A stretch of 64,000 bases of DNA from contig CAJNOI010000124.1 of assembly GCA_905250115.1 (NCBI GenBank), positions 127,522-191,521 on the forward strand, read 5' to 3'. The DNA is from Adineta steineri (taxonomy: Eukaryota > Rotifera > Eurotatoria > Adinetida > Adinetidae). The translations under genes were made by a program, and so were the position numbers. This document shows positions 58,216 through 64,000 of the stretch, one piece after another; position 1 is the stretch's first letter, and each line of letters starts with the position of its first letter. Under the pieces are notes generated by a model. The model was not told where the DNA came from, ran no database searches, and saw only the letters and a list, made by a program, of their open reading frames with translations.

Positions 58216-60241
58216 CTATGTCTGTGATTTGTTTTGAAGTTTTTCATTCACTTTACGAATATTCTGTTCGGTTCGAATAATATCGCGATGTGTTGGTGGT
58301 AATATTTTTCGACAAATAGCCAGAGATTTTTGAAAGAAATCTAATGCTTTAACATAATCACCTATCTTTTCATGATACAACCATCCAATATTGTTATACG
58401 ACGTAGCAATATCAGGATGATTATGTGGTAATGTAGCCAATCGAATATTTAAACATTTGTTATAATATTCTAAGGCTAAATCTACTTCATTCATTGCGCT
58501 ATATGTAATTGCAAAACGATTATATGTTGCTAATATATCTGGATGTTCGGATGGCAAAGTCGCTTGTTGAATTTTTAAAGCTGTATTTAAATTTTCTAAT
58601 GCTTCAGAATATAATTTTTTTCTCCAGTAAACGAGACCAATTGAACTATGTAGTCGACCTTTTTCTTCACAAATATCTAGACCAACTTCATTTAATAATG
58701 ATAAACTTTTATGTAAATTTGATAGAGATTCATCATATTGATTTAGCCAATGATCTGCCCATCCAAGACCACTATATCCTATACTTTCATCAAGTTGAGA
58801 TTCATAAATCATTCGTTTATAACATTTTTGTGCTTGTTTATATTCTCCCATTTCAGTTAAAATTTTTCCAAGCGAATGTAAATTTGTTTCATCACCAATC
58901 TTATCTTTCATATGAGCAAATGTTTCTTTTAAATAAAAATCATCTTCACTAGCTAATGTAATATGTGCAATCCAAAGTTTTTCCTCTTTATCTTCATGAA
59001 TCGATTCAATACGAAATAATGCTCCAAGCATAATAAGAACTTCATTTTCACTTGCGATATAACTCAAACGATCGATTTTACAAAATGGTACTGTTTTTTG
59101 ACGTGGATCGATGTCAATTTCGAATAGAATTCGATCAATTTCATTATTTGGTTTAATCGACTGCAGGAAACTAAGAGCAGTTTTGTATTCAAGACTGGTG
59201 GAAAGAAATGAATTCATTGAAATAAATTCTCCAATGCTGGATTGAATTAATTTCAATTCATTTAAATCGATTGCTTGACCACGATAGACTCGAATAATAT
59301 CACGTGTAGGCATTTTACGTAAATAATGTTCGTATTCCTTTCTCAATTGATTTGAGAGATCAGTAATGAAAAAACGAAGTGCAAATAATAAATCGAAATT
59401 TTGATTGCGCAATGCTTTGTTTAAAATACGATATAGGCAACATTCACGTGTATACCACCAGATAGCATTTTCTGTTTTGTATGTCTTCTCAAATTCGTTA
59501 ATAATCGAGAGTTCTTCGGAATTATTTTGATATTGTTCTTTACAAACATCAATCAATTCTTGTCGAGCATTGGATTTATGATGCATACGAAAAAGTACTT
59601 CAATAAATAATTGAAACCACATAAACATAGCATTTCGACTTTCTAATGATTCAGTATTGCGACTGACTATTGAAATCATTCCGGAATCTTCGATTAGAAC
59701 TCGAACAGTTTGATCTTGAGTAATTCGAGCGATCAGTTCCGATCGTTGAGTAAAAATGCCTTTAATCTATGAGAAAGAGTTTAGATTCTATGTCTATTGC
59801 AACATTATAATCACATACTTTAGCATAGTCGGTAATCCATTGTTTGTCGACTGATTGATCTGAGCAAAAAATGTAGCATGCCTTGAATTGTGAAAGATCA
59901 TGTATGCGAGGAACTAGTTGATGAGCCAATGGATTAGAAGAAATAAGAACAACTTTTTCTTCTATAATTTTCCGGATCTCCTGTTCACATTCATCAGAAT
60001 TTTCGAATGTTTGTAATGAATTGATGACTTTCCTCAATTCTTTTTGTGTTTCTTGATTATCTTTCGTTTTATTTACATCTTCATCAAGCCAGAAATAAGC
60101 AAACATGTTGATATTGGATGTCGCTTTTTGGGGAACTGAAGATTGTTTTTCTTTTCGCACATTTGCTGATGAAACTCTTGTTGTTACTTCATTTGGTTCC
60201 TTGTTTGATATACGCGAAGAATTGGGTCGACTGCTCGTCAT
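58216..60241 (-). CDS. ADP-ribosyltransferase with C-terminal TPRs
   Basis: Two exons on minus: 60241-59819 and 59766-58216, 657 residues. The 52-nt intron keeps frame. Residues 1-165: a Ser-rich lead, then an alpha/beta domain (KVVLISSNPLAHQ, FKACYIFCSDQ, KGIFTQRSELIARI) shared with the protein at 28080-32285. Residues 200-420: an arginine-type mono-ADP-ribosyltransferase with a complete R-S-E triad, namely Arg303 in VYRGQ, STS 330-332 in FLSTSL, and Glu381-x-Glu383 in SENEVLIML. Residues 430-650: about five kinesin-light-chain-type TPRs (LATYNRFAITYSAMNEVDLA and similar). It should transfer ADP-ribose from NAD to arginine on a protein bound by the TPRs. There is no signal peptide, so it is intracellular. 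An earlier in-frame Met exists upstream; I chose 60241 for its better context. Such fusions are common in bdelloids. Confidence 0.85.
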
Positions 60242-60650
60242 CGTGATGAAAAATGAGTTCTCACTGTAAGAAATACTCTCGTAGTTTCTCTTTTCTGCAA
60301 CTAAAATGTGAGTGATGTTGAAGGACGCTTTTTTTCTCAATTGTGATAGAATTGATGTGAGAAGAAAACAATGTATTACAGGTTGTCAGGATGACAAAAA
60401 AAAGAAAATAATAATGTTCACGTGGTAGAAACCAATGTTTATATATTACTTTGACGGCATTTGTAATAATTTCATTTGCTCTCTTACGAATCTCAGTGAA
60501 TAGGAATAAAGTTAATTCAAAAGATTTACAGGAGCTATTCATTATTTTATTCCTTACATTAAAACTATTTTTCTAAAATTTAGTACAGTTTCTAATTTTT
60601 CTAATTCAAATATTAATTTCATATTCTGATTGTATTATTGATTGATATTT

Positions 60651-60711
60651 AGGGTGTGAGTGTGACTAAATATAGATGACTGTCTATATTTACACCCACA
60701 CTCACACCCTC
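60651..60711. repeat. Telomere-like foldback (best hairpin)
   Basis: AGGGTGTGAGTGTGACTAAA and TATAGA face TCTATATTTACACCCACACT and CACACCCT. About 28 nt pair on each side with a loop of only a few bases. Confidence 0.8.
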
Positions 60712-60897
60712 GTTTTTTTTCTCAACTTTTTGTTGTTTGCTTTACTGTATTGTCTTTATCAATCTGTATTTTATTTCATAAATATTACAATATAATATTG
60801 CTAAAAGTTTTTTCTATATATTTACGACAAAAATAAAATATGAAAATTTAATCGATTGTTACTTCTATATAACATGTGGTAGATTTTATTTTTATCT

Positions 60898-60912
60898 TAC
60901 ACCCACACCCTT
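60898..60912 (-). repeat. Telomere-like C-rich patch
   Basis: TTACACCCACACCCTT, with no partner nearby. Confidence 0.4.
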
Positions 60913-61046
60913 GACTTAAAAAGTGAGCTTTACTACAAATATGACTGCAAAAATTTCTCTGATCAACTGAGACGTTGGGTGATAAGTGATATACAAAAAA
61001 CATTTACTGTGAAGAAGCACAAATTTATCTTGTTTCATGAGAATGT

Positions 61047-62143
61047 TCAATCTGATTGTGCATTGAGCACTGGCATGTTGCTCGGTTGAGAGAGATGACC
61101 GTGTCGCTTACAAGTTGGACAATAATACTCGTTTCTCGTTGCTTCTTTGACGAAACCTATGCCATCAATGTATTTTTCGTAAAATCCATTCTTCTCGTAG
61201 GATCGTATATCTAAAAAACAGTCAACGATGAATGTTTACTACATCAAACTTCTTGTCGTAAACACAAACCTGAACAATTGCAGCACTGTTTTGTCGCCCA
61301 CATATTACAGTCGTGTCCACACATCTTCCTTTTCGTTTCCGGTCGATAATCGAGTCCATCTAATAGTGTCACTCCATCATCATGAACCATGTCGATCCTG
61401 TACGGCAATGAACCCTTTTGTAGAATCTCTCTAAGATGAACAATAGTCAAAGCACGATGGACTCGTTGTTTGTCGGTAACCAAAAATTTTGTGGCAGGCA
61501 GCAAAAGAACTTCTTCATTATCTCTCGATAAGTATGAATAATTTTCAATCAATTTGCCGCTTTGACATTCAATATAAAAAAGTGTTCTTTGCCCAGTTTT
61601 TCCAAGAAATTCTTCTTTACTGAACACTTCCACTGACCGTGTACAGGAACTAAAACCCCACCAAGTGATTTCTTTGTCTTTCACATAATGACTTGAAGCA
61701 TTACCATTGACACCACGATAGACAAGACCACTAAACCGTGGTAATTTTTTCAAGGCTCTAACAAGCAGTGTGAAATAGGGTATAATGGGTTTTAATCGAC
61801 TACGATCTGCAAGACGAAGTGTCGAGTTTAATATGTAGAAAAGACTTTCTTGTTCGATCTTTGATTCCATTGTATAGAGTTGAATTGCAGCACTTTCATC
61901 GATGGTCAGATCATAAATATCTTCATTTTTCGAACATTCTTTTTTAGCCATAGAAACTTGCTTGTGAATGTGAAGATCAATGTTTGACGGGATGTGTTCT
62001 TGCATGTAAATGATTGCCTCTTCCAGTGAAAATTGTCGCCACGGTTGTGAGCCTTGAATTACAGGCAATGTCTCACCTGTTTCATGGATCACATCGTAGA
62101 AACGAGAACGGCACGACGAAGTTGATGCCGATACTTTTTCCAT
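61047..62143 (-). CDS. ADP-ribosyltransferase with Cys-rich C-terminal module
   Basis: Two exons on minus: 62143-61270 and 61210-61047, 345 residues. The ART domain occupies about residues 70-240. Its R-S-E elements are Arg143 in GLVYRGVNG, a variant S-S-C (165-167) in WWGFSSCTRS, and Glu211 in RDNEEVLLLP. The residue two before the catalytic Glu is Asn (209) rather than the Glu or Gln usual in Arg- or Asn/Cys-specific enzymes, so the acceptor may differ. The C terminus carries CGHDC (275-279), CCNC (287-290) and CPTC (322-325), which together could bind zinc; this module spans the intron. No signal peptide and no TPR. It is the third ART-domain gene in the window and follows the ART-TPR gene on the same strand, but the two share little sequence outside the motifs. 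Confidence 0.8.
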
Positions 62144-64000
62144 GATAGAAAATATTTTTCAAATGTTCCACCGATAAAAGAAGCTGATCAGTCGTTAAGT
62201 GATGAAATATCTTTCAAAAAATGTACACCAAAATATGGTGACAGTGTTATTTCACAATTTAGTTTACTCATGTGTTGTGCAAGAATCAGAGAAAGAAAGA
62301 AATACGTTTGATGACTCATAATGGCTTTTTGTATTCGAGAGGAAAAAAAGAGAAGAAAAACAAAATGTTAAACCCATGTGAATCGAGTATCGAAGTGTTA
62401 ACCAATGATCACATTAGCAGATCTGATCTTCTTTCAAATTAGTCTCGTCAAGGGTGTGAGTGTGGGCGTGATTGAAGAAGATACACTAGTACACCCACAC
62501 CCTCAACATTTATATTTTGATAGAGCCAAGAAAAAAAAGAGAATCTGACAAACCTTTTACAGATGAAAGAGATATAATGAAAAGCAAGACAGTGATAGAT
62601 TGCATTATTATTTGTGGAATGAATGAAAAAATAAAGTATGCACAAGAATGAGTGATTTTTCTTTACTCTTTTTTCTTCTTCTTTACTTCCCATATTATTC
62701 TTTTCGTTGAAAGAGCCTAAAGCTGTTTCTCTTAACACTTGTCTGTGTCCTTGAAATCGAAAATAGATTCTTTTTATTTTGAATTCTTTATTCATTTAAA
62801 TGTATTGAAATATTTCTTTTGCAAAACGTTTTTTAATAGAAAAAAAACTCATCTAAGCCTATATAACTTTCAATCTCATGAAATACTCTTTTGTTTTGTT
62901 CTTTCATCCGTTTAAAGTTATACCATTTCTTCTATCGAGCCCATGTAAATATTTTTTGTATAAAAACGCGTGTCAGCAGCGTTCAAATCGCGTCTGAATT
63001 TGAAACGATGCTAGACGCAGTTCGAACATAAACTGTGATAATAAATAAAACTGCGTCTGGACGCGTTTAGCTAACTTTTAAAATTGAAAAAGAACATCAC
63101 AATCCGTCTCAGGTTTGATCCGAGTCGCCATCAATATCCCCAAACGATGGACTTTACCTCATTATAGGCCAACGGAGTGTTATTGTATTGATTTATCTAG
63201 AATGATATAAATGATATAAGCGAGAATAGAACAAGCGATTAACAAACAAGCATACATACCGTTCAGTCACATGTGACTACAATCGTTGTCATATGAATGA
63301 TGAACTGTATGTGAATGCATGTATTATTTCAATAGTCTTGACATAAATATTTATTTTAAGTATTAATATTTCTATTTTCGTACACAAAATTAGCTTGAAT
63401 AAAAAATAACCTAATATGCAATTTTTTCTCAAATTTTTCAAATTTTGTTTTGTTCAAACCATTTTCGTTGTATTTTTTTTCTATAGAGCAAATTTTTATA
63501 CAACTTTAAATGGCGCCAATATATCAAAATTTATTATTTGAATATCATATCTTATGAAATAATATACTTCTTTTTTTTTCTATTTTCTTTTTGTCATCTA
63601 ATGTAAATATCAGGAACAATTTTTCTATATGCTTAAAATTGAAATCCGTCACTTAAATTAGATATTTAGGGATTATTTCGACAAAGTTTAATCAAAACCG
63701 AAGAATAATATATGAAGAGATTGATAATTGATGATAGGAACATTCAATATTGTTTATAGATTCGCTATTTGAAAACAATTGTTAGAATTTTACGTTTTTT
63801 TGCCTGATACAGAATAATAAATATTCGAAATTATTTTTGTTTTATTCCACCAAAATCTGTTTTTATAGATATATCTGTACGCTTATAAAGAAGGGTATTT
63901 TGTGAAACTTTAGATGCTATCGAACATAATTAATAGTCTTCTATAAATGTTTTTGTCTTACGGCTAACAGAAATATGTGTATTTTTTGATACTTTTAATT
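62144..64000. other. Right-end intergenic stretch
   Basis: About 1.9 kb. It contains a telomere-like foldback at 62450-62505 and a weak inverted repeat at about 62963-63070 (AAACGCGTGTCAGCAGCGTT against ACTGCGTCTGGACGCGTTTA). The rest is AT-rich with no gene seen. Confidence 0.6.
62450..62505. repeat. Telomere-like foldback
   Basis: AAGGGTGTGAGTGTGGGCGT faces AGTACACCCACACCCTC. Confidence 0.7.

Larger units (their letters stand above)
60242..61046. other. Intergenic with telomere-like motifs
   Basis: About 800 nt between two minus-strand ADP-ribosyltransferase genes. It holds a strong foldback at 60651-60711 and a lone C-rich patch at 60898-60912. Nothing else seen. Confidence 0.6.

Noticed and set aside
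1..64000. CRISPR array or bacterial operon
   Set aside because: No regularly spaced direct repeats of that kind. Spliced genes and low gene density show a eukaryotic genome.

Overview
The window looks like nuclear DNA of a bdelloid rotifer. It is AT-rich, and its genes have short introns (about 45-90 nt) with GT..AG borders. It carries gene families that are expanded in bdelloids: ADP-ribosyltransferase/TPR proteins, NHL-propeller receptors, F-box/LRR proteins and divergent class-A GPCRs. It also carries genes of fungal or bacterial type that animals normally lack. Scattered G-rich motifs of the TGTGGG kind resemble the telomere repeat reported for bdelloids. The species cannot be named from the sequence alone. 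There is no operon, no CRISPR array and no bacterial gene layout.

Left part (1-15 kb): a five-exon sterol UDP-glucosyltransferase with an extra N-terminal jelly-roll-like domain, a GPCR, an intronless fungal-type amino-acid permease, a six-exon secreted GH43-like glycosidase, and a four-exon secreted protein that fits AA14 lytic polysaccharide monooxygenases, including the histidine-brace residues. The last three form a foreign-looking set for using plant or fungal polymers.

Middle (15-33 kb): a tRNA-derived SINE with a perfect 14-bp target duplication. Next comes a nine-exon membrane protein built from four near-identical-length NHL-propeller exons, a Ser/Thr-rich stalk (with a 10-N assembly gap), EGF-like domains and one membrane segment. 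An intronless 1401-residue TPR protein with a degenerate ADP-ribosyltransferase domain follows.

Right-middle (32.6-45 kb): a tandem segmental duplication carrying two Fringe-like glycosyltransferase paralogues. Differences between the copies expose individual insertions, including a hAT-like MITE with its empty site preserved in the other copy. Several kilobases follow without recognisable genes, but with long inverted repeats, a tRNA-like element and telomere-like foldbacks.

Right part (45-64 kb): an unrecognised single-exon protein, an FMN-dependent 2-hydroxyacid oxidase with a membrane anchor, a second GPCR, an alpha/beta hydrolase interrupted by one in-frame stop, an F-box/LRR-like gene and a broken neighbour, an intact ADP-ribosyltransferase-TPR gene, and an ADP-ribosyltransferase with a Cys-rich tail.

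The most unusual signal is a dispersed family of short foldbacks. On the plus strand each has an irregular G-rich arm (GGGTGTG-like) followed by a C-rich arm (CACACCC-like), the orientation expected of two telomere ends joined head to head. They recur roughly every few kilobases between genes, make up most of one intron, sit at the junction of the segmental duplication, and lie at the centre of two much larger palindromes. Coordinates of spliced genes were worked out by hand from reading frame and splice signals.
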